Assembly (NCBI GenBank): GCA_023548195.1
Contig: JAJHZJ010000696.1
Location: 709,070 to 773,069, forward strand
DNA: 64,000 nt
Direction of reading: 5' to 3'
Source: Bettongia penicillata ogilbyi
Lineage: Eukaryota > Chordata > Mammalia > Diprotodontia > Potoroidae
Below the pieces are notes generated by a model. It was not told where the DNA came from, ran no database searches, and saw only the letters and a list, made by a program, of their open reading frames with translations. A program made the position numbers and the translations under genes. Shown here piece after piece: positions 10,441 to 22,029 of the stretch (the first letter of the stretch is position 1; each line of letters starts with the position of its first letter).

Positions 10441-10744
10441 TCAGGTAATGGAACTGTTGAATTTAGGATTGCAAGAAAAACAAAACCAAGAAAAAACTCT
10501 CTCCCACTCAGACCATATGGCTTCCTTGTCCAGGGCTGCCATGGAGTTGAAAGCATGGGATTGCTATCCCAAGGAAGGAATGGCTCCTGGAGGTTAGGGG
10601 TGATAAGCTTAACGGGTGAGCCCAAGAGGCTCATCCTCATTCTGCTAAAAGGCAAAAGGGCTGAAGTAGGAATACCTCTGAAGATCCATGTAGAAGAGGG
10701 CAGCTGGAATTCATAGTAGGGTTCTCTTTTCTACTTCAATCTAG

Positions 10745-11070
10745 GGCATCACCATTTTTCCAGTTGCTCAAGTTCAGAACTTTGATGACTCCTTACTCTC
10801 ACACTATGTGTCCAATCAATTGCCAAATTTTGTTCCATCTATCTCAATATCTTTTCCATCTGCCTCCTCGCCACTCACATTGTCAACACCCTAGTTTAGG
10901 CCCTTATTGCCTCTGTCCTGGATTATTGTAATAATCCTATCTCAGTTCTCTCCTCACTCCAGACCATCCTCCACGTAGCTGTCAAGGTAATTTTCCTAAA
11001 AGTCAGCTCTAATCACATCACTACCCTCTCAGTAAAGCCCAGCGACTCCCTATTTCCACTTGGATCAAAG
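10745..11070 (+). mobile_element. L2 LINE 3'-region fragment
   Basis: Sequence such as 'tgcctcctcgccactcacat', 'cctctgtcctggattattgt', 'cctcactccagaccatcctc' and 'ctaatcacatcactaccctc' follows the L2 ORF2 end/3' region. Related, longer fragments occur at 33840 and 22030. Confidence 0.6.
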
Positions 11071-11224
11071 AATCTTCTATCTATATCTCAATCTCTATTT
11101 TTACAATTTTATAGTTATTAGCTACATATCAGGGACAAGTTTTTCATGCAGTGTAGTAAATGTAAAATAGTTTAATATAATTGAACATAAATTAAGGGTA
11201 TGGAATAAAAATTATTTGGAATGA

Positions 11225-11330
11225 GCACAAGATCTGGAGTGAGAAGATTGGGTTCCAAATCATAGCACTATCACTTAGTAACGGTGTGACCTTGGGACAG
11301 TCACTTCACTTAGGATTTCACCCTTGAGAG
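11225..11330 (+). mobile_element. MIR fragment
   Basis: Short MIR-type segment with 'gatctggagtgagaagattg', 'ggttccaaatcatagcacta' and 'gtgaccttgggacagtcac'. Confidence 0.5.
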
Positions 11331-11344
11331 AAATTTAGGAAAAT

Positions 11345-11675
11345 TAGGCATTTTAGTGAATTCAAATTTAGTTCAATGTTTTTTAAGAGCCTATGATGAT
11401 GTTCATGGAACTGGGCTATGTACAAGATAAATAGAGACCAAAAGAGAAGAGAGAAGAAGAGGAGAGGAGAGGAGAGGAGAGGAGAGGAGAGGAGAGGAGA
11501 GGAGAGGAGAGGAGAAATTCCTATCCTCTAGGAACTTACTTCATAGGGAGAGACACAACATTTACAAAGATAATTAATTATCATGTAAGTTGAGGAAGGG
11601 AAAAGTGCTAAAAATGGTGGAATCTTGAGAAGCTTCACAGAGGAGGTGACCTGAGTTGAGCCTTAAAGAAAGCTA
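11345..11675 (+). mobile_element. Ancient dispersed repeat (family unresolved) split by a GGAGA microsatellite
   Basis: Has the 'ggaactgggctatgtacaag', 'ctctaggaacttacttcat' and 'gaagcttcacagaggaggtg' blocks shared by copies near 14395, 25398, 31900, 44430 and 48660. The translated forms are non-coding. I recognise the recurring pattern (size-exchange text 'aggcactgtgctaag', then 'tcacagtctaa') but cannot name the family safely. Confidence 0.5.
11459..11514 (+). repeat. (GGAGA)n pentanucleotide repeat
   Basis: About eleven perfect GGAGA units, preceded by imperfect GA-rich sequence. Confidence 0.95.
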
Positions 11676-11679
11676 GGGA

Positions 11680-11920
11680 TTCTGGTGGCACAGTGGTCAG
11701 AGCAGGTCAGAAAGACCTGAGTTCAAATCCAACCTCAGATACTTATCAACTATGAGATTCTGGGTAAATCACTTAACCTCTGTCTGCCCCAATTTCGTCA
11801 TCTGTAAAGTAAAGATAATAATAGTACTTACTACTCAGGGTTGTTGAGAAAGTCAGATGAGATAATGGTTGTGAACTTCTTAGCACATCGTTATAGAAAT
11901 GTTAGCTATTATTCTATCAT
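11680..11920 (+). mobile_element. CORE-SINE (MIR/MON1-like)
   Basis: Includes 'gtggcacagtggtcagagc', 'gacctgagttcaaatccaac', 'taaatcacttaacctctgtc', 'tctgtaaagtaaagataata' and the 'cagggttgttgagaaagtc' body. Confidence 0.8.
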
Positions 11921-11929
11921 ATTTACATA

Positions 11930-13330
11930 TCATGACTTGTTCAACTATTCCCCGATTTATAATCCCCTCCCCCCCATTCTTATTTATTCTTTGGCATTTC
12001 AAAAAGAGCCATGAATATTTTTGCAAAATTCTTAGAGTTTGTTTTGCTTAAGACCAATTCCTCCCTTAATCAACCTTTCTAATTCCCTTCTCTTTAGTCC
12101 CTTTCCCTCCTATTTCCCTGTTGAATGAAATGTATTTCCGAGGTCAACCATTTATGTTTATCTCCAGCTCAGATGAGTGTGGTTCATATGTCAGCTTCTC
12201 CAACTACCCCTTCCTCCAAGGTTGTATAGATGTTGACTAGTGCACTTGAATTTATGAGATGTGCACTCTCCCTTCTTCTCAGGGTATTCTTCTTCCTTTC
12301 TCTTTCCATTCTTTTCTTAAGATCATTAAGTCACAACAAAACCAGTCCCAGGTCTTGTTTAATGACACTTCTGCGACTCCTGATGATGACAGGGTTCCAT
12401 GGAGTAGTATGTATCACTTTTCCATATCAGAATGTATGCAGTTTATTTTTGTATATTCTTGTGTTGTTTATCATTGTACATGCCTGTTTATCTTTTGATA
12501 TTTCTCTTAATTATTGTATTTGAACTTCAAAGTTTCTATAGAGTTCTGGTCTTTCCATCAGAAATGCTTGGAAGTTTTCTGTTTCATTAGAAATACATTT
12601 TTTTCCACTGTAGGACTATATTCAGTTTTACTGGGTAAGTTATTTTTACGATCCATATCTTTTGTCTTTTGGAATATCATATTCCATGCTCTCCACTCCT
12701 TTATAGTAGTAGCTGCTAAATCATGTGTGACCCTGACTGGCTCCTCAGTGCTTGAACTCATTCCTTTCAGCTGCTTGAAGTATTTGTTTGTTTTTTTTTT
12801 TTTTTGATGTGGAAGCACTGAAATTTGGTTATAATGTTCCTGGAAGTTTTTATTTTAGGATTTCTTTCAGGAGGTGATCAGTGGATTATTTTGATTTAAA
12901 CCTTTGCTCCTAAGTTCTAAAAGATATGGGCAGTTGAGGCTCTTTTTGATCATGGTTTTCATGTAGCTCAAAAACCTTATTTTTTTTCTTTTGATCTGTT
13001 TTCCAGGTCAGTTATTTTAGAGTTGAGATACTATACATTTTCTTTTCTTTTTATTTAGTTTTTTAATTGCTTAAATATTATTGTTTATTATAGCTTCCAT
13101 TTGGTTCATTCTCATTTTCAGAAAATGCATTGTTCAGGCAAAATTTTGTATCTCTTGTTTTAAGCTGTTTATTCCCTTTCCAATTTTCTCTTCCATAACT
13201 CTTATTCTTTTATTTACAATTTTTTTTCCTTAAGACCTCTTGTTTCATGTACAAAAAAGTTTTCAATTTTTTAAACTCTTACTTCATCTCTTCCAGAAAT
13301 TCTAGTTGAATTTTTGCCCATACTGTCCTC
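11930..13330 (-). mobile_element. Old HAL1/L1-type element with ORF1 remnant
   Basis: On the minus strand 12558-12818 reads as the C-terminal domain of L1 ORF1p (e.g. 'RVTHDLAATTIKEWRAWNMI'), followed further downstream on that strand (12500 to 11930) by a non-coding tail. Upstream (12900-13330) is the decayed RRM and coiled-coil coding region. No ORF2 sequence follows ORF1, as in the complete HAL1 copies elsewhere in the window, so an older HAL1 is the best reading. Much more diverged than the 40-kb copy. Confidence 0.65.
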
Positions 13331-13469
13331 AAGAAACCTACCCTCTAATAAAAGAAAACAACATATAAAAGAGAGTAGGGGAGAAGATGGGGGAAAGTCT
13401 ATGGAAGCAGGAACAGAACCCAGACTGCTTCTAAGATCCCTTCCAGCTCTGAGTTTCAGCCTTCACAGA

Positions 13470-13620
13470 CCACTGCAGTAGATAGCTATGCCACCCTGAG
13501 TAAGCCACTTAACCCTTCAGTTTCCTCATCTGTCAAATGAGCTGGAGAAGAAAATGGCAAACCATTCAAGAATCTTAGCCAAGAAAATCTCAAACCAAAA
13601 TGACTAAAGAACAAAAGGCA
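13470..13620 (+). mobile_element. Mar1-type SINE, 3' half
   Basis: Runs from 'taagccacttaacccttcag' through 'tcctcatctgtcaaatgagc', 'tggagaagaaaatggcaaac' and 'caagaatcttagccaagaaa'. The tail after 'gagctggagaag' is the marsupial RTE-linked SINE end. Confidence 0.7.
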
Positions 13621-13689
13621 CTTATGTAATATTATATATTACACTTATTCAGGTCAACCTATTTCCTCTAGTTACTGTCCTCTTCCCTC

Positions 13690-13915
13690 ACTAATCTGTG
13701 AAAATTATAGAGGGACAGATTTAAGATTGGTTAGAGAAAACCTTATAGTAAGTTAACCTAGTAAAATGGGGAATCTCCTGAGACGGTAGGTTTTTCTGAC
13801 TCCCCAGAAGTTGTCAGAGGCTGAATGAGTTCTCTACAGATGTGATAAACAGTATTCTTGCTCAGTTATAGATTGGATCCTATGTCCCCTGAGATTCTGA
13901 GAATTTAAAACACGT
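13690..13915 (+). mobile_element. CR1/L3-type LINE 3' end
   Basis: 'cccagaagttgtcagaggct', 'gaatgagttctctacagatg' and 'ctcagttatagattggatcc' followed by 'ctgagattctgag' fit the CR1 3' untranslated region. Confidence 0.5.
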
Positions 13916-14394
13916 ATTAATTATCTACTACATGCAGAGAACTATGCTAAGCCTTAGGAAATATGTAGAATTTTTTAAAGACTCAAAGAGAGTTTAAAAA
14001 CTAGTAAGAGCACACCAACTAAAGGGAATTTATCATTTCAGATAAGTGTAATATACACCTCTATCTTCAAAAGTGCCTTAGAACGTTCTCAGATCAAGCG
14101 CTCTGGGAAGGCTAAAGTTCACAGCTAGGAGGCACCCTAGCAGTCACCTAACCCAATTCTCTTACTTTACAAACAAGAAGTCTGGGACTTCTCTTTAATT
14201 AAAGGACCTAGGTTCACTTGTTTCCTCTGCACAGCTTGGTCATCTTTCATGTGATAGATCTAATTTTAATGACCATATGTGGATCATGTGTTGTTGTTCC
14301 TTGAAAAAAAGCAGTTCCTTCTGCTTGCATAGACTGGTGCAAGAACAAAGTTTTCTTGTACGTTCAGATTCCTATCCCTTAGGTGGGACACTCA

Positions 14395-14740
14395 CTTATT
14401 GATTCATTGACCTATCAACCATTTAAGGACTAACTCTCCACTCCATGTGCTAGGCACTGGAGGGAATGGGATGGGGATTGAAAGGATAAGTAAATAAGAC
14501 ATGTACCTTTCCTCAGAACACTTGTAGTCTAGTAGAGAAGATAAAACATTACAATATTCTTCTCAATGTTGAAATCTCCTAAATACAGTTTGCACCTCTC
14601 AGATTTATAGGATTTTGAGAGCTGAAAGGAACCCTGAGTTCTTGGGCTAGTCACCTCATTTTATAAGTGAAGAAACTGAAGGCCAGAGAGGGGAGAGTAA
14701 CATGTCTAAGTAAAGAGCAAAATAGAATTTGAACCCAGAT
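14395..14740. mobile_element. Ancient dispersed repeat, then MIR-like fragment
   Basis: 14395-14560 repeats the 'ccatgtgctaggcactggag' family seen at 31900. 14575-14740 is a MIR-like antisense fragment ('aagtgaagaaactgaaggc', 'agagtaacatgtctaagt'). Confidence 0.45.
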
Positions 14741-15059
14741 ATCGACTCCATATCGATATGGAGTGTTCTTTCCATGATGAAATAGTAGCTTTGATTATAG
14801 GACTCTCTTAGGTTATATACAAGCCAGATATGACAAGAGAGTAAAGGAAGTGAGAAATGGATTATATTTGGGCTAATGGGAAACATAGATGAACCACAGT
14901 CCCTTCTAATTAAGTGGTTCAGGGAAGTTAGGGGAGAAAGTTGAGTAGAAATGGACAAAAAAAACCAAATCGTTTCCCATTTTATAGTTTACTTTCTGTG
15001 CCAAGGAAAAGGAACTTTGGAGTTGAAAGCACAGAGTAAAAACAGTTAACCAGGAGTTA

Positions 15060-15360
15060 AGCTAAGTCAAGTCCAGTCATGTGTGGTATATCATGTTGGT
15101 ACATTGATAAGTTGGAGACTTTCCATAGAGGGGCAACTACACTGGTGAAGAGTTTTAAGAGATGGAACAGATGTGAGGATGTTTATCTTTCAGAAAACTC
15201 AGGAGAAGACATGATAATGAGTTTCAAGTATTTGAACTGATTTCACATATTTAAAGCCAGTTATCACATCCTCTCCTGGGTATGACTTTAAATATTTAAA
15301 GTCAACTATTACGTGCTACAGCTCAAATTGGCCTAAGGCTGGCAAAGGAAGTTTAGAACA
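15060..15360 (+). mobile_element. CR1/L3 LINE fragment (late ORF2 region)
   Basis: 'aactacactggtgaagagtt', 'tcaggagaagacatgataat' and 'gagtttcaagtatttgaact' match the characteristic CR1 late-ORF2 segment. In-frame stops are present. Confidence 0.5.
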
Positions 15361-15439
15361 AAAAGGATTTCTTTTCTTAATAGCTATATTGATAGAAAAT
15401 GGAGGGTCATGAAGAGGATAGGACCTTTATTCTGGGTGC

Positions 15440-16440
15440 ATAGGACAATGATAACAGCCAACAGAGAAAAGGCGGGGTTGTTCAATCCTTTTCTTGTTTC
15501 TCTTTGCACTGGGAATCACAGAAGAAAAATCACTAATTGAAGGCCAAGATAAGTAATGAAACAGTGGGAGGGCTAAGCCACTGCCTGTAATGCTTAAGAG
15601 ATCATGGAAAGTGGGAGAGAAGACACAAAATCAGAGAAGGGGAAAGATTCCGAGTTTTCAAAAAAGGAAAGAGAATCAAGTTTGTAGATGATAGGCCAAT
15701 GAGCTTGACTTTGATTCCTGGGGAAGTTTTAAAACAAATCATTAAAATTACGTTTGACAAATATCTGGAAAGAGAAGCTTTTTGCTGTGGTTCAGCTTTC
15801 ATCTGAAAGATAACCAAAGACAACTTGCCGTGAATTGGATTTGAATGAGAAGAGCTGCACAACATCATCAGCCTCACTCTCTCCTCCAGAGTCATCAAAG
15901 TTCAATAACAAGACAAAAGCTCAAGATGTCTGGCAATGGTCCGGGATATAGTGGATGACCTTGGCTTTTCTAATTAAGGTCTTTCCAGGTCTCACTTGAC
16001 TGAGGCAATGCCAGTGATTATAAAGAACCAACAAGGCTATATCAAGAAAAGGTCATGCCAAGCTAACTCTACTTCATTTTTTGACAGAATTTGCAAAATA
16101 AAATTGAAAGACATGCTGTGGACACAAAACTTTTGATATATTATCTCGTAGATTTCTTCTGGAGAAGATGGAGATATATGGATCAGATAAAACCATGATT
16201 AAAAAGATTCAGAATTTTTTGAATGACCACATTCAGTGTAGTTGTTAATAGCTGTCAATATCAACATGGCAGGCAGTCTCCACCAAAGATACACGCCCAG
16301 AGATCTGTATTTGACCCTGTGCTGTTTGATATTTTCATCAATGACTCAGATAAAGGCAAATATGATATTCTTACTAATTTGCAGATAATGCAAAGCCAGA
16401 GTGGGAAACTAACGCATTGCATGGCAATCAATTTCCAATA
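15440..16440 (+). pseudogene. CR1/L3-type reverse transcriptase relic
   Basis: Conceptual translation gives decayed RT motifs: 'RPMSLTLIPGEVLKQIIK' near 15690-15745 (family form close to RPVSLTSIPGKILEQII) and 'VFDPVLFDIFINDSD' near 16297-16342 (family GSVLGPVLFNIFINDLD). Stops and frameshifts break it throughout, and a SINE has inserted at about 15793-15960. The element's continuation (late ORF2) appears at 17330-17830, beyond an L1 3' fragment. No functional protein is possible. Confidence 0.7.
15793..15960 (-). mobile_element. 5'-truncated SINE (same family as 44039-44390)
   Basis: 'gataaccaaagacaacttgc', 'gtgaattggatttgaatgag', 'cactctctcctccagagtca' and 'caatggtccgggatatagtg' correspond to the reverse complement of the non-tRNA part of the SINE at 44039. 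Related antisense copies lie at 26355 and 34810. Confidence 0.55.
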
Positions 16441-17230
16441 ATGTCTTTACACACAGTGTATAGCACTGGATTGAATCTAACAAATATGAAATACCTACTA
16501 GACAAAAAGCCATCTACAAATATAGATAAATTACCAAAGAATATGAACAAACAGCTCACAGAAAAATTGCAAACTATTAATAGCCATGTGAAAGAATGCT
16601 CCAAAACACTAATAAGAGATAAGCAAAATTAAAACAACCATGATGTTTTACCTTAGACCTAGTGAATGTTGAAGAGGATGAAAGACAGGAATAGTCAGTG
16701 TTGAAGGAGTTATAAAAAGATAGTCACATCACTGCATTATTGGTGCAGCTGCGGCTAGACAGACTGTGATACACGAATGTAATGGAATATTACTATGCTG
16801 CAAGAAATGACACATATGTTGAATGCAAAAAAGCATGAAAAGACTTGAACTGACACAGAATGAAATGCTGCATGCATACGCAATGACTACAATGATTTAA
16901 ATGCAAAGAACAACCATAAAACAAGTGAGAGAGAGAGCGTTAGAAAATTACAAAGAAAAAGCATGAATCTGAAGAAAAGATAAAAATAACCTCCCCTTAC
17001 TCATATTGCAGGGATGGGAGGGTATAGAACATTGCATACATTTTCAGATTTTTTTTAAATATTTGGATCATTTATTTCTATTTTCTTTCATTCTTACTCA
17101 TTTTTTCTTTTAAAAATAATCTTTGTCATATGGGGTGCTCCTCTGGGAAGTAAGAGGGAGATAGATACAGAAAGAAATTTAGGTTACATAAAAAGAAATA
17201 CTTTAATGAGCATTTATTTTTTAATTCAAA
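16440..17230 (+). mobile_element. L1 3' end (ORF2 C-terminal remnant and 3' UTR)
   Basis: A short reading frame contains 'HVKECSKTLIRDKQN', resembling the end of mammalian L1 ORF2. It is followed by 'gatacacgaatgtaatggaa', 'tattactatgctgcaagaaa' and a 3' UTR with 'cattgcatacattttcagat' and 'atatggggtgctcctctgg'. The same 3' UTR occurs at 22850-23170, and the ORF2 end at 51282-52010. Confidence 0.65.
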
Positions 17231-17329
17231 AATTAGATAAAAATATGAAACACCATTAGGATAATTGTAAAGTTTTACATATGCCTACAAAAAATAAGCT
17301 TAATAAGAATATAACGGGGGAAGCATCAC

Positions 17330-17835
17330 CAAATAGTTCTGAAAAAGGTCTGGGGGTCTCAGTGAAATTAAAACTCAATTAGAGTCAGCAGTGTGATATG
17401 GCAGCCAAAACAACATATATGATCTTAAGCTACATCAAGAGGGGTGGAGCTTCCAGGAATGAAGTGACAGCAGTCTGTCATCTTGATTAAACCAATTAGT
17501 CACCTACTACATGCCAAGCACTATGCTAAGTGTTCAAGAAGGGTCTCAGTGGTACTTGATAACTGCCTTAGGGTATTTGAAGGATTATCATATGGAGGAA
17601 GAATTACATTTGGGATGTTTGTTCCTAGACAGAAGAACCAAGATCAATGGGCAGAAGTTCCAAAGAGGATGATTTCATCAATGTCAGGAAAACCTTCTTA
17701 ACAAGGAGAGCCCTTCAAAAGTACTCATGGCTACCATGAGTAGAGATGTTTTCCTTATTCTCGGTTTCAATTCAAGTGTTGACTATGGTTGCTGGAGTCC
17801 CTACCCACTCTCTAATTCTGTGATTCTATGTAATT
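17330..17835 (+). mobile_element. CR1/L3 late ORF2 and 3' end
   Basis: Decayed translation 'KGLGVSVKLKLN', then 'MAAKTTYMILSYIKRG' parallels the CR1 ORF2 C-terminal region (KDLGVLVDEKL; AAQKANRILGCIKR). It is followed by the CR1 3' end with 'tctctaattctgtgattcta'. A short unrelated repeat interrupts it near 17490-17545. Confidence 0.6.
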
Positions 17836-18189
17836 GTTAGTGTCACTAGAAAGGTGGACACCATGACTATGTTATGTCTGCATCCACCAGCCATTACTGG
17901 AATGTCAGCACTGATTGGAACCAACTCCTATCGCTTTAAAATACTAGCATAAAATAGCAAATTAGAAGTTGGGACTCGAAACCTATACATTTTGATTACT
18001 CTAGAAGGATAGAGAAAAATAAGACCATCATAAGCACTGGCTCTCTAAACTCAGAAGTGGATACTGAGAAATTTGACTCAATAATACCAGAAGACTGGAT
18101 GGTAGAGCCTTGGCCTAAGGACAGGGAATTCTCATTGTATCGGTAGAATGCGGGATGAGTTATTTACACAATCAGCCTCACTGAACCCT

Positions 18190-20045
18190 GGTAGTTCCAG
18201 GGATGATCTAGGAAGATTCTCTTCTCTATGATAGAAGACCTCAGATGTATGCTAAAAGAATTGCTGACCAACAGCATTATCACAGGCTCTAGGAGGCCAC
18301 ATGCCTGATCCATACTATTGGAAAGGAAGAAGAATGGGAAGATATGAATGAATATAAATCACAAAACTTTGAGCAATAGAGGAAAAGCAGATTAATACAC
18401 CATGCAGGAAGTCCAAGGTGCTCTGGGCAGTGTGTTAGGCAGCCAGTGATTCTTACAGTGCATTTACACAATGGATACTATCAGATCCCTGTAGCAGAAG
18501 AAAACAAAAAGAAGACTTATTTCATCTGCTCAGTTGGATCTTACCAGGTCAAGTATACGCCCCCAAGGCATCTCAGGGTCACTTGCCAATTTCCATTGGC
18601 TGATGGAGCTGCCTAAGATATGAATTACATGATGTGTTTAGTATACTAAGAGGATCTCATTTTCTTTTGAGAGATTCTAGAAGAACATGAAGAGAGAATG
18701 ATGAAAATGTTAGATCAGCTAGAGAAAGTTGGCTAAAGATGTCATTTGACAAATTCCAGTTGGGTATGGCCTTTGTTAATAACTTGGATCATAGTGTTAC
18801 TGAAAAATATAAGTTGCAGCACAGAGGAGATACTCTATAATCAGCCACATCTAAAGAACCCTTGAGATTTAAGGATTTTTTTAAAATTGGAAAACTATTA
18901 CTATTAATTTGTTCAACACTGTGCTGCCATTACCAAACCACTGAATGAACTTACTCATGGATATATGATGGAAGGGTATTAGAAACAGAAAGCCCAAACA
19001 GAGCCCAGTGACTCTAAACTTTGCAAAGCCACTTCAAGATTGATAGGTGAACAAATGTGAACAAGCTTTCAAAGACTTGGTCAACTGCCACACACATGCA
19101 TCAGTGTTGGCCTACAAAGATCCAGGCAAGCTGCTTGGTCAGTATGTAGATGTTAGCTTGCAGGGCTTGGAAACTATTCTGTACCAAGACAGCAATGCTC
19201 ACTAGAAACCCATTACATGTGTCAGCAAATGATTTAGTGATAATGAGACTCACACCCCATATACAAACTAGATTTCTTGACTTTTAAGTGATCTGTCACT
19301 GAGAAGTTCAAAGACTAAATTTCAAGCGTGGGCTGACAACCATTCACTGGTTTATGTGTTGACCAGTGACAAGTTAGGTGTTACTTGCCAGTTATAGACA
19401 ACAGCAATAACCCATCATGAATGTAGTATACATTAATAGCCATAGAAGGCTAATCTGGATGAAAAATGCCCTATGCCAGGTATCATGTGATACCAAAGAA
19501 AGGAATGATGACTATATGGACACAACCTAGTGGAAGTGTACTTAAGGATTTGGAACTTGAATCAGACATCATTTAACAGTTCCAGGTGTCCATGAATGAC
19601 TTATGGTGAGAGAAGAGGGCTCATGGAGGAACTTGTGGGAAACAATACAAGGCAAGAAGCAAGGACTAAGGTCCATTATCTAGAAAGTATCTTAACTGTT
19701 GTCATCATTGGAGAAGTTGGAGCTATTAAACAGAGAACTATGATGGATAGTAACCAATCTCACATATGATACAGAAAGCAGTAGCTACTCCCCAGTGCAT
19801 ACGCTTGCATGAACATGAAAGCAACATATGATGGTTTTGGACATACAGAAGCACCAGAGCTAGTAAGAAATAGATTTAACTAGTTCAAGATGGCACTGGA
19901 TGTCATTAAGACCAATTCATGCTGTCTATTAGGATATAAGCACTAATACATCTTTAGAGTTTGTCTGCATTGACTTTCTTTCCCTGGAAAAAGATAGCAG
20001 GAACATAAGTTATATCTTGGTGATGAATGATCATTTCTTCAGGTG
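18190..20045 (+). pseudogene. Ty3/gypsy-type retrotransposon pol relic (RT, RNase H, integrase)
   Basis: Across several shifting frames the order of a Metaviridae pol is readable. Start of RT: 'MLKELLTNSIITGSRRPHA' at about 18249. RT core: 'GYYQIPVAEENKKKTYFIC' at about 18474. Then 'EEHEERMMKMLDQLEKVG' (about 18680), just after a decayed DDL-like block. RT end: 'ITKPLNELTHGYMMEGY' (about 18930). RNase H: 'AFKDLVNCHTHASVLAYKDP' (about 19066) and 'KFQAWADNHSLVYVLTSDKL' (about 19318). Integrase: 'GFGHTEAPELVRNRF' (about 19834) and 'LEFVCIDFLSLEKDS' (about 19958). Stops and frameshifts are frequent, so it is dead. No gag, protease or LTR was found; the element ends close to an ATGG microsatellite. 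It differs from the CR1, L1 and HAL1 relics around it. Ty3/gypsy pol is rare in mammalian genomes, where most surviving copies are domesticated gag genes (PEG10, RTL1 and related). Confidence 0.85.
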
Positions 20046-20060
20046 TGTGTAAACATAAGA

Positions 20061-20107
20061 ATGGATGGATGGATGGATGGATGGATGGATGGATGGATGG
20101 ATGGATG
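20061..20107 (+). repeat. (ATGG)n tetranucleotide repeat
   Basis: About twelve perfect ATGG units lie directly downstream of the Ty3/gypsy relic. Confidence 0.97.
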
Positions 20108-20109
20108 AA

Positions 20110-21380
20110 AAAAACATTGTGCATACTATATGCAAAGCACTGTCATAAACAGCAGAAGTACAAACAGAAAAGAAAGATATTTGCTGCTCTCAAAGATCTC
20201 TCTTTCTAATTGAGTGAAGCAATACATGTAGGAGGGTTCCATTACGAGGCAGATGGAAAGTCAGCACACTCATAAGATAGGGCAGTCTTTAGTGTTTGGT
20301 GACAGCATGGATGAGAAGGCTTATGGGTCCTTAGTATATATCAGCTAATTTCAAGAGCTGGAGGTCTGGGAGGAGGGGTAGTGGATTCAAGGCAGATGGT
20401 AAGATCAACATGTCCTCCATTTTGCCAGAGAGTTTGAAGATGCTGATTCATTGCTTATCCAAATGATGTGATTCCAATATTCAAACATATTGGGAGGGTA
20501 GACTGGAGAAGACAGCACAAGGTTCTGAATTTACTCTGGGTCAGTGTCCAAATGGGAGTGAGAAAGAAGAAATAGGAATTAGCAGAATTCTTACAGGCTC
20601 CCAGTAGCTTATCTCCTCTGGGTCTTGACTAGGAAGGCACGGAAGAAAACTAAGAGTGGGAGCCAAACCCAGATAAAGAATGAATGGATTGTCCTTAGCA
20701 AAATGCAGAGGTTGGGATGGTGTTTATGAGAGGAAGAGTTTTTTGCTATTTTAACAATATCATGGAATACTATATACTTGCAGGTCATATCCTAAACATA
20801 TTTTCTTTAGAATTGGAATAGAAAGAGATTTACTAGGGAGTGAGTTGATAACAAAATGATTCAGGGGTTTCATGCAGTTTTGCCCAAAGGCTGCTCACTG
20901 CTGCAGTGGCCAATGCTTCTACTGCTGCTGCTAGCCTCATCTGGCACTAGAGAACCTCGACACATATCCCCTTCTGGGTCCTTTCTCTCAAGAACTAAGT
21001 GCTTCTCTCCCTACAGAAGAGCTAAATGGATTTCCTACTTTGTAGTCTGCTTTCCAATTTATAGATTTTTTTCCCCTTGCTATTGCATGATATTTATCAA
21101 GAAATAGTTTCCCATCTGTGATTAAATTTTCATTTCTTTGAACTGTTATTGAAGCGTCATATTATTTCTGAGTCATTTCAATAAAAACCATAACCTATGT
21201 TAGAGGAAATTGTGGTAGAATTTTGTTACAGAGAATTTGGGAGTGCTTTTTTAAGAGTCCCATGGTTTGTTGGGTTAATCTTAAAGAGGTTGGAAAAATT
21301 GCTCCTTAGTCCTGTAATCTCACATTACAAATTTTAATAGTTTCTTTATCTATGTTTTGCCTTCATTTTATTATCTATAT
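20110..21380. other. Mostly unassigned sequence
   Basis: 20113-20215 resembles the 'gcaaagcactgtcataaac' dispersed repeat family. The rest has no recognised repeat, RNA gene or coding region. Confidence 0.35.
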
Positions 21381-21387
21381 TTTATTC

Positions 21388-21642
21388 TACTGTTGTACAG
21401 TCATTTCAGTCATTTCCAACTCTTTATGATCTCATTTGGGTTTTCCTTAGCAAAGATACTGGAATGGTTTGCATTTCCTCCTCCAGCTCATTTTACAGAC
21501 AAGGAGCTGAGGCGAACAAGGTTAAGTGAATTGGCCAGTCAGACAGCTAGTGTGTGTCTAAGGTCAGTTATGAAATCAGGAAGATGAGCCTTCCTGACTT
21601 CAGGCCCAGCACTATCCACCACACCATCTAGTTGCCGTATAT
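21388..21642 (-). mobile_element. Mar1-type SINE
   Basis: The antisense copy runs from 'cagtcatttcagtcatttcc' through 'tttgggttttccttagcaaa', 'gatactggaatggtttgcat', 'tccagctcattttacagac' and 'ttcctgacttcaggcccagc' to 'caccatctagttgcc', the complement of the SINE head. Nearly full length. Confidence 0.85.
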
Positions 21643-22029
21643 TCTTTCTTTTTTAAAAAAAATAATATATTATTTTCCCCAGTTACATATAAAGACAATT
21701 TTTAACATTCATTTTTCTAAAAAATTTGAACTCTAAATTTGCTCTCTCCCCCCCGAGACAGTAATTTGATATAGTTTACATGTTTAATCACACAAATCAA
21801 ATTTCCATATTTACCATGGAAGTTTTTTGTCAGATAGTGAGTTCTTATCCCAGAGGCTAAGATCTGTGCCCTCAAGGTCACATGTGGCCCTCTAGGTCCT
21901 CAAGTCCTCAAAAACAAATATTTTTACTAAGGGGATTTGTTCTGTGAAGTTTGGAATCAATCAAAGGGCCACACTTAAAGACCTACAGGGCCCCATGTGG
22001 CCTTGAGACCCCAAGTTCCCCCACCCCGC

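Noticed and set aside
20856..21107. 83-codon ORF with a leucine-rich, signal-peptide-like start
   Set aside because: The Leu run comes from CTGCTGCTG-type sequence. No homology or gene context.
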